A stretch of 64,000 nucleotides of DNA. It comes from Paraphaeosphaeria minitans (lineage: Eukaryota > Ascomycota > Dothideomycetes > Pleosporales > Didymosphaeriaceae). The stretch lies in NCBI GenBank assembly GCA_015832175.1, contig WJXW01000014.1:682001-746000 (forward strand), in the 5' to 3' direction. The notes below the pieces were generated by a model, which saw nothing but the letters and a program-made list of their open reading frames with translations, had not been told where the DNA came from and did not search any database. The position numbers and the translations under genes are program-made. Positions 1 to 9,085 of this stretch are shown here, in pieces (position 1 is the first letter of the stretch; every line of letters starts with the position of its first letter).

Positions 1-1751
1 GCATGGGGACGGCGAGCAGAGTCAATAGGTCGGTGCTTCCGGCGCTGAGATTGGCGCTCGCCTGCTTTGCGTTCGCCAGAGCAACAGCGCTCTCCACATT
101 CGTGTCGTCCACAGTTCAGTGATATTCGGCATATCCTCATACAGTGTGGTGATTCCTCAACGCCTTGATGGCATACCGTAGTAGAGGTCGTGCGTCCGCA
201 ACGACAGTTGATGCTGACCGTTTGCAGACAAGGTGGGCACTTGCCTTGATGGCATCGCTTTTGGCATGCGTGCCCGCAGCTCAATTTGGTTCCGCAGGGT
301 CTTGAGCAGTTGGGTATCGGATCTTCGCATGCAGCCCGCGGGTGATCCAAAATTTCGGAGAGAGGCATCTTCCCGCAAGGGCAATGCGAAACAACATCAG
401 GCGAGCGCGGACAATGGGTTGGCTGGGTGTCCTGACGGTGGCACTCCTTTCGACAGAAGTGCTTTCCACAGTCGAATGGTCGTTTGCAAAGGTTGGGACA
501 TTCAAAAACGCCCAGCCACCGCTCAACCGTTGATGAGCCGTCGTCCAAAATATGTGATAGACTGCTATCCCTCTCTTGAGCACGATCGCAACACATAATA
601 TCCTTCTCTTCTTGGCCGCAGTAGCACCTCGCCGGATTGCGTACCTCACAAGCGCCGCAAAGTCCTCCGTGACATGGCTGGGGACAAGTATGCTCTCCAC
701 ATGCCATTAGTTGTCCGCAAACAGTGCCACAACTCCAAATATTCTTATAATCTGTGTCCAAGCAACGGCGTGTGACTGAGTTCTTGGCACAAAAACAATG
801 CTGTGTAGTACCTATCAAAGTGCAAGGAGGGCAAGGCCCAGCGTGGCACGTTGTTGAGCATGGGTGCGGGCACCTCTGGGGCAAGAAATGGGGTCGGGCG
901 CATGTCTGGCCACATGAGAAGGGCGGAAGGCCAGGGAGAGACTTGGGATCCATTTCCTTCTCGCACCAACATGAAGAGACCCTAGGCAGCTCGTCTTTTG
1001 GATAGTTGCATCCCGGACACCGCCACTGTCTCGGTGGAGGTAACTCGCCTTCGGGTGCTTGTTGTCGGGCAGCGACTGAACCTTCGTTGGTGGACCATTT
1101 CTTAATGCAGGTCAGGTGGAATACCATCCAACATGTCCTGCAGGACCATATGGCCTTTGTTGTCCTCCGGACCTCCTCAGTGCAAATCGCGCATTCGTAG
1201 TGTCCATTGTCTATATCCTCGTGTGTTCGGGTGGCAATATCTTGGGCGGTGGATCTCGGGCCTTGCGGTCTCTTATCGCGCGGTGGCCGTCGTGGTCGCT
1301 GGGGAGCCGCAGGGCGACCGGGCGTGAATTCTGGCGCATCGGCTTGTAGGCCGAGATTCTGTGAAGTAGGCGTATTCTCGTGCTCAGCCGCCAGCTGTGC
1401 TACCGCTCGGGGCGGCAGCCTTGGGTGATGGCGACCGCCTCTACCTCCTCGATTATGGGAACGCGGTTCGGTAGGGACTCCAGCTCCGGGCACGCTGTTC
1501 CCAGTCGCTGCCTGTCTGCTGTTGCCAGTCGCTGCCTGACCTCGTCCCCTTCCGCGCCCTCTTCCCCGACCACCACCTCCTCCTCGTGCAGCGGGTGCAT
1601 GTGGCGCCGGCCCCGCCTCGTGTTGCTGCGCATTGGCAACCTGGGTGCTTGCATTTCGGTTTCTGTTGCGAGGACGCCTCTGACGTTGGTCATTGTTCTC
1701 TGTGGCCCCTCCAGTCGCTACCGGCACCGCTGCCCCACTGGCGGCCGACAT
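1..1751 (-). CDS. FAP1: NFX1-type zinc-finger protein (FAP1-like), 3' end beyond window
   Basis: The reverse strand is open without a stop from about position 1810 to the window edge. About 180 residues of Arg/Gly/Pro-rich, low-complexity sequence come first, with the motif LGLQADAPEF typical of this family. A RING/PHD-like finger follows (CAIC..CRTC..H..C, near residues 183-235), then repeated NFX1 fingers of the form CxH.CxxxCHxGxCPxC. Yeast FAP1 is a rapamycin-resistance factor that binds FKBP12, and the human homologue NFX1 is a DNA-binding E3-like protein. The first in-frame ATG is at 1751. A good acceptor (TTGCAG) reading into the same frame lies just upstream, near 1811, so a short 5' exon is possible; I could not place it with a matching donor phase. 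The C-terminal fingers and any R3H domain lie outside the window. Confidence 0.88.
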   Translation of the reverse strand, partial: MSAASGAAVPVATGGATENNDQRQRRPRNRNRNASTQVANAQQHEAGPAPHAPAARGGGGGRGRGRGRGRGQAATGNSRQAATGNSVPGAGVPTEPRSHNRGGRGGRHHPRLPPRAVAQLAAEHENTPTSQNLGLQADAPEFTPGRPAAPQRPRRPPRDKRPQGPRSTAQDIATRTHEDIDNGHYECAICTEEVRRTTKAIWSCRTCWMVFHLTCIKKWSTNEGSVAARQQAPEGELPPPRQWRCPGCNYPKDELPRVSSCWCEKEMDPKSLPGLPPFSCGQTCARPHFLPQRCPHPCSTTCHAGPCPPCTLIGTTQHCFCAKNSVTRRCLDTDYKNIWSCGTVCGQLMACGEHTCPQPCHGGLCGACEVRNPARCYCGQEEKDIMCCDRAQERDSSLSHILDDGSSTVERWLGVFECPNLCKRPFDCGKHFCRKECHRQDTQPTHCPRSPDVVSHCPCGKMPLSEILDHPRAACEDPIPNCSRPCGTKLSCGHACQKRCHQGKCPPCLQTVSINCRCGRTTSTTVCHQGVEESPHCMRICRISLNCGRHECGERCCSGERKAGERQSQRRKHRPIDSARRPH

Positions 1752-2316
1752 ACTGCCCTCAATCAGGCGTTGCTCAAGGCTATGTGGACGATTGAATGCG
1801 GGTGTTTTCTCTGCAACACGGAAAAGAAAAGTGTGTGTGTGTGTTGTATGTGCTGGGTCTACGCAGACTCGCAGGGCGTAAGCTAGATAGTGTACCTGGG
1901 GCGAAAGTACCTTTGCAGGCTGTAGCTGGAAAAGAATGTCGAGCAATTAGTGGCCATCAAGCGACCAGTGCATGGCGGAATATATGCAAACACGGTGATT
2001 GTGAATGCCTAGGTTAGCCCTGGCCGGGGAGAGGATGAAAGGATGAGAGGATGAGGATGAGGATGAGTCAATATGACAGACGTTCCTGCCCTCCGGCTCT
2101 GGCGTGGCGCAGGAAGGTGCATGCCATAGACTAACTTAATGAATAAATTTTGAAGAGGGTCCCTCCAGCGCGCGCGTCATAGGCATTTGATAACGTAGGC
2201 GACGGGGGCCAGTCTTCGGTTCAACTGCGGCCCAGCTGCCGCCGACGCCTGCGCGGAGCTGTCCCAGAGCCTCAGCATCACAACTTTACAGCATTCACCA
2301 CAGCTCCATCCGCGCC
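1752..2316. other. Intergenic region between divergent FAP1-like and BIG1 genes
   Basis: This region holds the putative 5' end of the FAP1-like gene and the BIG1 promoter. A GT dinucleotide run lies at about 1830-1843, and a short purine-rich GGATGA/GAGGAT direct repeat at about 2033-2067. I see no further gene. Confidence 0.6.
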
Positions 2317-3283
2317 ATGGCAAAGTCACTAATCGGCGTACTCGCGCTGGCCTCGCTGCCATCCGCCCTCGCCTTCCGCAACACATCGCCCTACTTCCTC
2401 TTCTCCACCACCGAGTGCGTTCCAGCGCCCCTCGACCACGCATCTAGGCTAACAATTGCAGCTTGAACATCCCTTCTGAAGATGCCGACGTCGCCCGCGC
2501 CAATGTCGTCGTTGACCAGATGATTTCGGCGCTGGAAGGCTGCCCTTCCAAGACATACTTGGTCGTCCGACAGAACGGTGTCTCCTCCGCCGACTTCAGC
2601 GATGCGCACCGATCCGCGCCACGATTAGCCAGCCATCTGAGCGGCAAGAGCGAATATGTGAAGAGCACCATGGTCGTTCCCGAGGTCATTGAAGAGAACT
2701 TCACCGCCGCAGCTATCACCAAGTACTTGCAGAGCAAGTGCGGGGCCGAAGTGCTATCAGAAGACGCAACTGCCTCAACGAGCGATAAGCAGCGCATCAT
2801 GGAAGTGACGTTTGCTGCGCCTCCTCCAGACAAGGACCTGAGGGCTCCCGAACTAGAGCAGCGGGGTAAGCGTCTACCGTGTCAACTAGCAGAGCGCCAG
2901 ACTGACTTCGCCCAGATGCCGAGCTCCAGAAACTCATCTCGAAGTACACCGATTTCGAGGAATTTACCGTCATCTACACCTCTACTCCTCAAACCAAGTT
3001 CCGGTCGGAGCACCCACCATACGAGATGGAGAACCCCTTTGGCGGCGCAGTGCAGATGGAATTGAAGCGCGACCTCTCGTCCCGCAAGCGCACCCAAAAA
3101 AGCAAGGCTGGTCTCTTCGAGAGGTACCAGTACTTCACACCTGGACTCTTCATGGGTCTGTCCGCCATAGTTCCGCTTTTCCTCATCGTCCTGGTTGGCG
3201 TCAAGGCCCTTCTCAGCCTCGAAGTCTCGTACTTCGCCTTCAGCAAAGAGATGGGCCCGACTGCCCAGAGGCAGCAGAAGTAG
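2317..3283 (+). CDS. BIG1: BIG1 ER membrane protein, cell-wall beta-1,6-glucan synthesis / V-ATPase S1-like
   Basis: Exons are 2317-2414, 2462-2865 and 2916-3283, giving 289 residues; introns of 47 and 50 bp restore one frame. The N-terminus is a signal peptide (ends PSALAF). A lumenal thioredoxin-like region follows, and near the C-terminus there is one strong membrane segment (about residues 250-272, YFTPGLFMGLSAIVPLFLIV) before a short tail. This is the layout of fungal BIG1 and of the related V-ATPase accessory protein S1/Voa1. In yeast, Big1 is an ER membrane protein needed for normal beta-1,6-glucan. The length and topology match the family and all splice junctions are phase-consistent. 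The gene is divergent from the FAP1-like gene. Confidence 0.9.
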
Positions 3284-4269
3284 AAGGGGCAGCAGAGAAA
3301 GAGCGTACATTCTGTAACATGTATGAGAGCATTGACTGGCGTTGTACAGGTCTGTTTTGTAGCGCATTCGGAATATCAAACTGGCTGGCTTCAACTTATA
3401 TTTCTCCCTGCAAGCCCCTTCAACTAATCGCAGTCTGTGCTTCGATTACCTTCAACCTCACTCACCGGAGCAGCAAATATCTGCAAACGCTCGATACTGC
3501 CCTGAATTCCCGCTTTCGTCGTTTTGAGACTCTTGGCGCCCCACGGAGAAGTCTTGAGGCAGCAGCACGATGCCCGACACCGCGGAGCCTGAAACTGATC
3601 CGCCGCTCTTGTCCAATGTCACGTCCGACACCCTCGAGGACATGCACGGTTGGGCGCACAACCTACACCATTGCAGAGTTCATCGACGCGATGGACATGG
3701 TGTACTGCCGGAAGCCGGATTGCGATAGAAATGTCATCTTGCTGAAATTCTTTTTGCATCGTCAGGGGACTTGATTACAAGACACAACCCAAAGATATGT
3801 GATGCAGTACGCGTGATTTTTAGCCGGTATTGTCGTGAGCGAGGTCAATAATTAACGGGGCATGCTTAAAGGGTTTTGAGTTGAATGGAGTCGCGTGACC
3901 TATACAGATGGACCAGAAGAAGAGCATGGTCTCGACTTTCCAGAGACTGGCTAGAGTAAAGTCCTTGAACTTATCCTTATTTTGTATTTACCTATAATTA
4001 TCCCTGAGCCGGACGCGGGGCACCTTCAATCCACGCGCAGAAAGCTGCACGAGATGAAGGATGCCGTAATCTTGTGCTTTTGTCTTGACGTTTTTTTTGG
4101 GGGGGGGGGGGGGGGGACGGAAGGTTTTATTTTGTTGGAAAGTCGTCATCCTAACTGAATTCTTTACAGGCACAGCTAATTGCACCCTGAGTTGAGCCGG
4201 GATGGTATATATATCGCCCTAACGATGATGAAAGTAACGTCCAAGACACACCTCGTGAATGTCCGTCCA
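3284..4269. other. Intergenic region with poly(G) tract
   Basis: Only short open frames occur here. One (3570-3727, about 52 codons starting MPDTAEPETDPP) has plausible codon use but no recognisable family or support from neighbours. A T8-G18 homopolymer pair sits at 4091-4116. No other gene is visible. Confidence 0.5.
4091..4116. repeat. Homopolymer junction T8 G18
   Basis: Eight T residues (4091-4098) are followed directly by eighteen G residues (4099-4116). A run this long is prone to slippage and to length error in assemblies. Confidence 0.95.
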
Positions 4270-4796
4270 CGTACATACAGTTGATTTCAGAGTTATTCAG
4301 CGCAATGGTTGAGGTACTGGACCTTATGTGCGTGTATTCTCTTTGCTTCTCCGTAATGATGACTGACGACCGGCTTTGAGAGTCGGCCGGTTCGAAGGTC
4401 GTTTGGCTCGGCACGAATGAAGTCGTGCTCGTCGAAGCTCACTACGCACCCTGGAATGGTGTCTGCATGTTCCACTGCCACAACTTCATCCACCAGGACC
4501 AAGATGCAACTTCTCCCCTTATCGCCAAAGTTCGCATTATCTGACATGATTTTGAACAGATGATGGCCGCCTTCAATGTTACCCAGCTCACTGACTTCGG
4601 TTATGACGAGGGCACCGACTTCGGCGACCCAGAAGGTCTGCGCTGGTCTGCGAGACCTTATTTCTACACAAATTCCCAGTTGGGAACTGGTCCTTTCAGC
4701 ACGCAGGCTGTTCCCGATCGTATTCAGGAGATTGCCCGCGAGCAGCCATACAGCGAGCTTGCCGAGGTGGAAGCGGCTCTTGATGAAGCTTGAGCT
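4270..4796 (+). pseudogene. Multicopper oxidase C-terminal relic
   Basis: The translation shows the end of the third cupredoxin domain of a laccase/bilirubin-oxidase type enzyme. A VHVHTVDFRVIQRNG segment (about 4270-4315) matches the copper-binding HPVHIHLVDF region. Then come SAGSKVVWLGTNEVVLVEAHYAP and FHCHNFIHQD (copper ligands HCH...H), and finally MMAAFNVTQLTDF to a proper stop at 4796. An in-frame TGA interrupts the segment after QRNG, where a Trp or Gly is expected, and the Pro of HPVH is Ser. A 59-bp intron with weak ends, and a second with a GC rather than GT donor before MMAAF, must be assumed to join the pieces. The first two-thirds of a normal enzyme of about 600 residues is absent, because BIG1 occupies that space. 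The copy is truncated and decayed; changes such as TGG to TGA and CCC to TCC are compatible with RIP-like mutation. Confidence 0.75.
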
Positions 4797-5206
4797 GATG
4801 GAACAGCGCAAAAGCGCAACATGACTGGACACATTCCACGTTTCAGGCTCTTCGTTATGTAAAGAGCGCGGTTCGATAGTTTCGATATCAAATTGAAGTA
4901 CTCGTTGCGATGTGCCAGTCCGAGCCAGCAGGATTGTAGATAAGTGAAATGGATGCGTCTCTTCCGAGAAGGAAGGAGAAGTGGGACGCTAACTCTATTT
5001 CATTTAGTGGTTTTTGGAAAGGAAGGTGAGAAGGTATGCAGTCTCCCACGACGCCCTTCCTCTTCTTCTCCAACTTTGCGAGACGTGGCTAATCTTCTCA
5101 GTAGCTACGCATTTTGAGCTTCATTTCGTATTCTACAAGCATTTCAAGCCACCAAGCACGCTGCTTCACCCGGCCTCGCCAGCACTAGCGCGAGTACCGA
5201 GATAAG
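4797..5206. other. Intergenic region upstream of DUF885 gene
   Basis: It contains the presumed promoter of the downstream peptidase-like gene. No conserved coding segment or RNA gene is visible. Confidence 0.5.
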
Positions 5207-7150
5207 ATGAGGGACCCCAACTTTTCTCACAAGCACATGAGTGCGACAGTTCAACTGCTAACGCGTGAGCCGTCGTCGAATAGCGGAACACCGTCTGGGC
5301 AAAATGGGGCGTCTATAAGAGGCGGGGAAATGAATGAGAGGATTGCCGACCGTATCGTGCGAGTGCAGTGGGACTTGTCCAACTTGAAGGATTTCTGGAA
5401 AGTCCACAGCTCCCCTCATCGCTCTGAAAGACTTGAGGAATACTTGAAGACCGAGCTCAAGCTTCTTGAATCGATGCCCTTCCAAGCCTATGACCAAAAT
5501 GAAAGGGTCGATTATTTGCTCCTCAAGAACTTCCTTCGCAACCAGCTCAGCGAAGTGCACAGGGACGCTAAATTGGATTCCAAGGCTCTGGCTTTCTTGG
5601 GTGGAATTTTTCCATTGCGGATGGCTAACATGATCGAGGCAAGACAGAGGGTCGATGAACTCGACCATAAGAAAGCAGCAGAGTCGCTTGTGTATTGCAC
5701 GAGTCGTGTCATTATGGTCAGAGAACTGATTGGGAACAAGAGAGAGGCAGCTGAGCCGATAGTTGCGTTCAGAGCTACCAAGAATTTGGAAGAATTCAAA
5801 GGTCATTGGCAGGAATGGTATGCTTTCTATGACGGATACGACCCTTTATTCTCGTACTGGATATCTGAGCCTTACCCAAAGCTACAGAAAGCCTTGCAAG
5901 ATCTCATCGACACCATCAAGAATGTTTGCCTCGGTTTGGGGAGTGAGGATGGAGACACCATTGTTGGAGAGCCAATAGGTCGAAGTGGAATAATTAAAGC
6001 CCTTGACACTGAAGTGATCCCATACACGCCGGAAGAGCTCATTACAATTGCCCGGAAGGAATACGCCTGGTGCGAAGCTGAGATGGAAAAGGCTTCCAAT
6101 GGACTAGGCTTTGAGCACTGGCGCGACGGATTAGAACATGTGAAGAATCTTTACGTTGAGCCTGGAAAGCAGCCCTCACTTGTTAGGGATCTCACAAGAG
6201 AAGCAACCGCATATGTACGGAAACACGACAGTGTCACTGTACCTCCAGTATGTGCAGAGACCATTCAGACGTTCATGATGAGTACGTACTACTTCCATCT
6301 TCTATTGACCTACGCGTGGGTCATCACCAGAGTTCTCCCAGAGACACAATTTACATGTTGCTTTTCATGTAGAAATTTCACTGACGAACATCAAGGCCCC
6401 AAAGCGCAGAAGATGAATCCGTTTTTCTTGGGTGGTGACGAGGTAAGCTTACTTTGTACGCGTAGTTCTAACGTGGGCTAAATGAGTACTTCTCAGATCA
6501 TCGTTTCGTATCCGACCCAGTCCATGGGCCACAAGCAGAAGCTGATGAGCCTTCGCGGGAATAACGTCCATTTTTCACGTGCAACGGTATTCCACGAAAT
6601 GATACCCGGCCATCACCTCCACATGCACTATATGGCGCGCCATCGTCCCTACCGCCAGATCTTCCAGACGCCTTTCTGTATCGAAGGATGGGCATTCTAC
6701 TGGGAGATGGTGCTATGGGATTCTCCATCGTGGACGAAGACCCCGGAAAACCGCATCGGAATGCTGTTTTGGCGTATGCACCGTTGCGCACGCATTATCT
6801 TCTCGCTGAAATATCACCTTGGCGAAATGACCGCACAAGAATGTGTGGAATTGCTAGTTGACATGGTGGGCCACGAAAGAGCGACTGCCGAAGGTGAAGT
6901 TAGACGGAGTGTGATGGGAGACTATGGTCCACTGTACCAGGCGGGATACATGTTGGGCGGATTGCAGATCTATGCTCTGCGAAAGGAGGTCGTGGAAAAT
7001 GGGGACTGGTCAGAGAAGGAGTTCCATGACACGTTCCTCAAGGCGAACCAGCTCAACATCGAATTATTCCGCGCACTAATACTCGATAAGGAGCTTGATA
7101 AGGACTACACGAGCCAGTGGAGGTTCTACGATGAAATCAAGCGGGATTGA
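5207..7150 (+). CDS. DUF885 family metallopeptidase-like protein
   Basis: Proposed exons are 5207-6285, 6373-6442 and 6497-7150 (600 residues). The C-terminal half carries HEMIPGHH at about residues 416-423 and EGWAFYWE at about 446-453. These are the HExxPGHH zinc-site pattern and the downstream glutamate of DUF885 (M32/gluzincin-related) proteins. NPFFLGGDE and IIVSYPTQ just before them are also conserved. The function of DUF885 proteins is poorly known; peptidase activity is inferred from the zinc motif. There is no signal peptide, so it is probably cytosolic. The first intron (87 bp) is a multiple of three without a stop, so its removal is judged from the conserved flanks (TFMM... to FTDEHQGPK); the alternative is a product 29 residues longer. 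The second intron (54 bp) contains a stop and is certain. Confidence 0.85.
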
Positions 7151-7362
7151 AGGCGGCATTGTAGGCCCAGCAGATGAAGCAGGCGGAAGGGGCGTTGAAG
7201 ACCGTAGTAGTGGATTCTGACGATGAGCACGATTCCAAAGCATGTCTAGTGAAACTTTGAGATGGTGGTATTGTTACATACAGATCGAGCCGCAACGGAA
7301 AGCTGCTGGATGTAGAAGTTCAATGCGATCGTATCCAGCGTCCATGACAAGCACCGATAGGA

Positions 7363-8541
7363 TTACAAGTTCGACTTCTCTAGCCTCTTCCCGCTCTGGT
7401 CGAAATGAATCTGCTTCCCACTCACCAACGCCTCCTGCAACCAGCTACCAATCTGCACCGCCTTGACCGCATTGTCAATTGGCATCGGCAAGGGCGTGTC
7501 GTCGAGACAGGCCGCAGCAAAGTCGTTGGCCTCCTTTACGAAAGCCATCTCGAACCGCCCATAGTAGTGTGCCGGGACTTCTCTCGTAATGCCGTTCGCG
7601 CTGTACGTCTGCACCAAGTTGCTTTGTGGGTTGAGGTTCACGCTGAGCTTGCCTTCGGTGCCGATGACTTCGGTGACATCCTCCTGGCCGTGTGCCTAGT
7701 GATTTCAACGTAAGTGAGTGCCCTTCATAGCCATGGAGAATTGCCTACCATCATACGCGTGCAGTAGTAGTACGCGATCTGTCCACCCCAGAACTCAACG
7801 ATGCCGACGGCGTTGTCAACATCCTTGTGCTGCGCAAGGCCTGGTTGCACAGCAATGCATCCATGAGCACTGATTGACTTCGGAACGATCTGGTTACCGA
7901 AGAACCATAGGGTAAGGTCGATGTCGTGCACGGACATGTCGACGAAAACGCCACCAGACCAGGCTGCGTACTCCACAAAGAAACCAGACGGGTCGTGCTT
8001 GTCGCATGTCTGGGAGCGGAGGATAGTTGGTCGGCCGATCTGGCCTTGTTCGACTTTGCCGAATGCGTTTTGGTAGCTGGAGACATGCGTGAGTATACCG
8101 AGAGTTATCATGCTGTGATTTGAATTTAACGTACCTGTCATCGAAGCGTCGCGAGAAGCCACACATGACCTTCAAGTGCGGTCGCTTCTTCGCTTCCTCG
8201 ACAACCTGTCTGCAAACTTCGACGCTGGTGCTGAGAGGCTTCTCGCACAGCACATGCAAGTTCTTCTGCATGGCTTTGATTGCTTCTTCGGCATGCACCG
8301 ACGTCGCAGTTCCGATTACAACAGCATCAAGCCCTTCCTGCTTGAGCATCTCGTCGTAGTTGGTGTACAAGGTCACTCCGTGCGGCTCGAGGTGCTCGCG
8401 CGCCCATGCGTGCTCCTTGGGATCGGGCGAAAAAGCAGCGACGAGCTCCGCGCGGGGTGTGCGGTTGAGGAAGTTCAGAGCATGGCGATGGCCCATACGG
8501 CCCAAGCCTGCGGCTGCGATCTGGAGCTTTCGGGGTGCCAT
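7363..8541 (-). CDS. Gfo/Idh/MocA family NAD(P)-dependent oxidoreductase (inositol 2-dehydrogenase-like)
   Basis: Exons are 8541-8135, 8076-7749 and 7695-7363 (355 residues); the introns are 58 and 53 bp. The N-terminal Rossmann fold has AGLGRMGHRHA (GxGxxG at about 12-17), and the family signature CEKPLS lies at about 99-103. The C-terminal half is the alpha/beta substrate domain with SVHDIDLTLWFFG, which carries the usual catalytic Asp/His region. The overall pattern is closest to myo-inositol 2-dehydrogenase or scyllo-inositol/sugar dehydrogenases, but the substrate cannot be fixed from sequence. A start 10 codons upstream (8571) is also in frame; I prefer MAPRKLQI, which places the Rossmann motif at its usual distance. 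The gene is divergent from the Zn2Cys6 regulator at 9086. Confidence 0.9.
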
Positions 8542-9085
8542 GGTTTTGAGATGAAGGGAATTTGCCTGCAAAAGAAGATGACTGCAATCACGGAGGAAGC
8601 TTTTGAGGAGGAGAATGCAGTGGGCAGCAAAGTGAGCTTTTTATATTTGTAGCGAATCGACTATGTAGGTTGTGCTGCATATTCGGAGGAGGTTTTCGCT
8701 CAGTTGGCGTTACGGGTGCTCGTGATGTGTGTGGGCAGATTTTTCCTCGGAGGAGGTTTTGGACTTCGGAGGAGGTTTTTGCATGTATATACACAGTAGT
8801 CTATATGTGCAGCGAATGAGAAGTGCATCTGGCGCTTCTGGCCTCCGCGTGGGGGAAACATGCCCCGCGGCGGAGAGTACTGCTATATCCAGATGACTTT
8901 GCCTCATGCGGACGAAGGTCGATTCTCCAGCGTCACGAGGGCCCACATTCGCCCCACCGTCGTACGAAATGCGGGGTTAGGCAAGACCCCGGCATCTGCA
9001 AGTCGACCAACAAAAACGGCTCGATTTCCCGCACCCCGATCTAGCATCATTCCATCTTCTCCCTACGTCTCCCAGCAAGAACAAT
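8542..9085. promoter_or_regulatory. Shared promoter region with three CGGAGGAGGTTTT repeats
   Basis: The 544-bp gap separates the dehydrogenase gene from a divergently transcribed Zn2Cys6 regulator. The exact 13-mer CGGAGGAGGTTTT occurs three times in the same orientation: 8684-8696, 8748-8760 and 8767-8779. CGG triplets are the usual half-site of Zn2Cys6 proteins. Binding by the neighbouring regulator is inference. No open frame of note occurs in the gap. Confidence 0.55.

Noticed and set aside
3570..3774. Two short overlapping frames after BIG1
   Set aside because: No family, no splice arrangement that joins them (the only candidate intron would be 28 bp), and no start context support.
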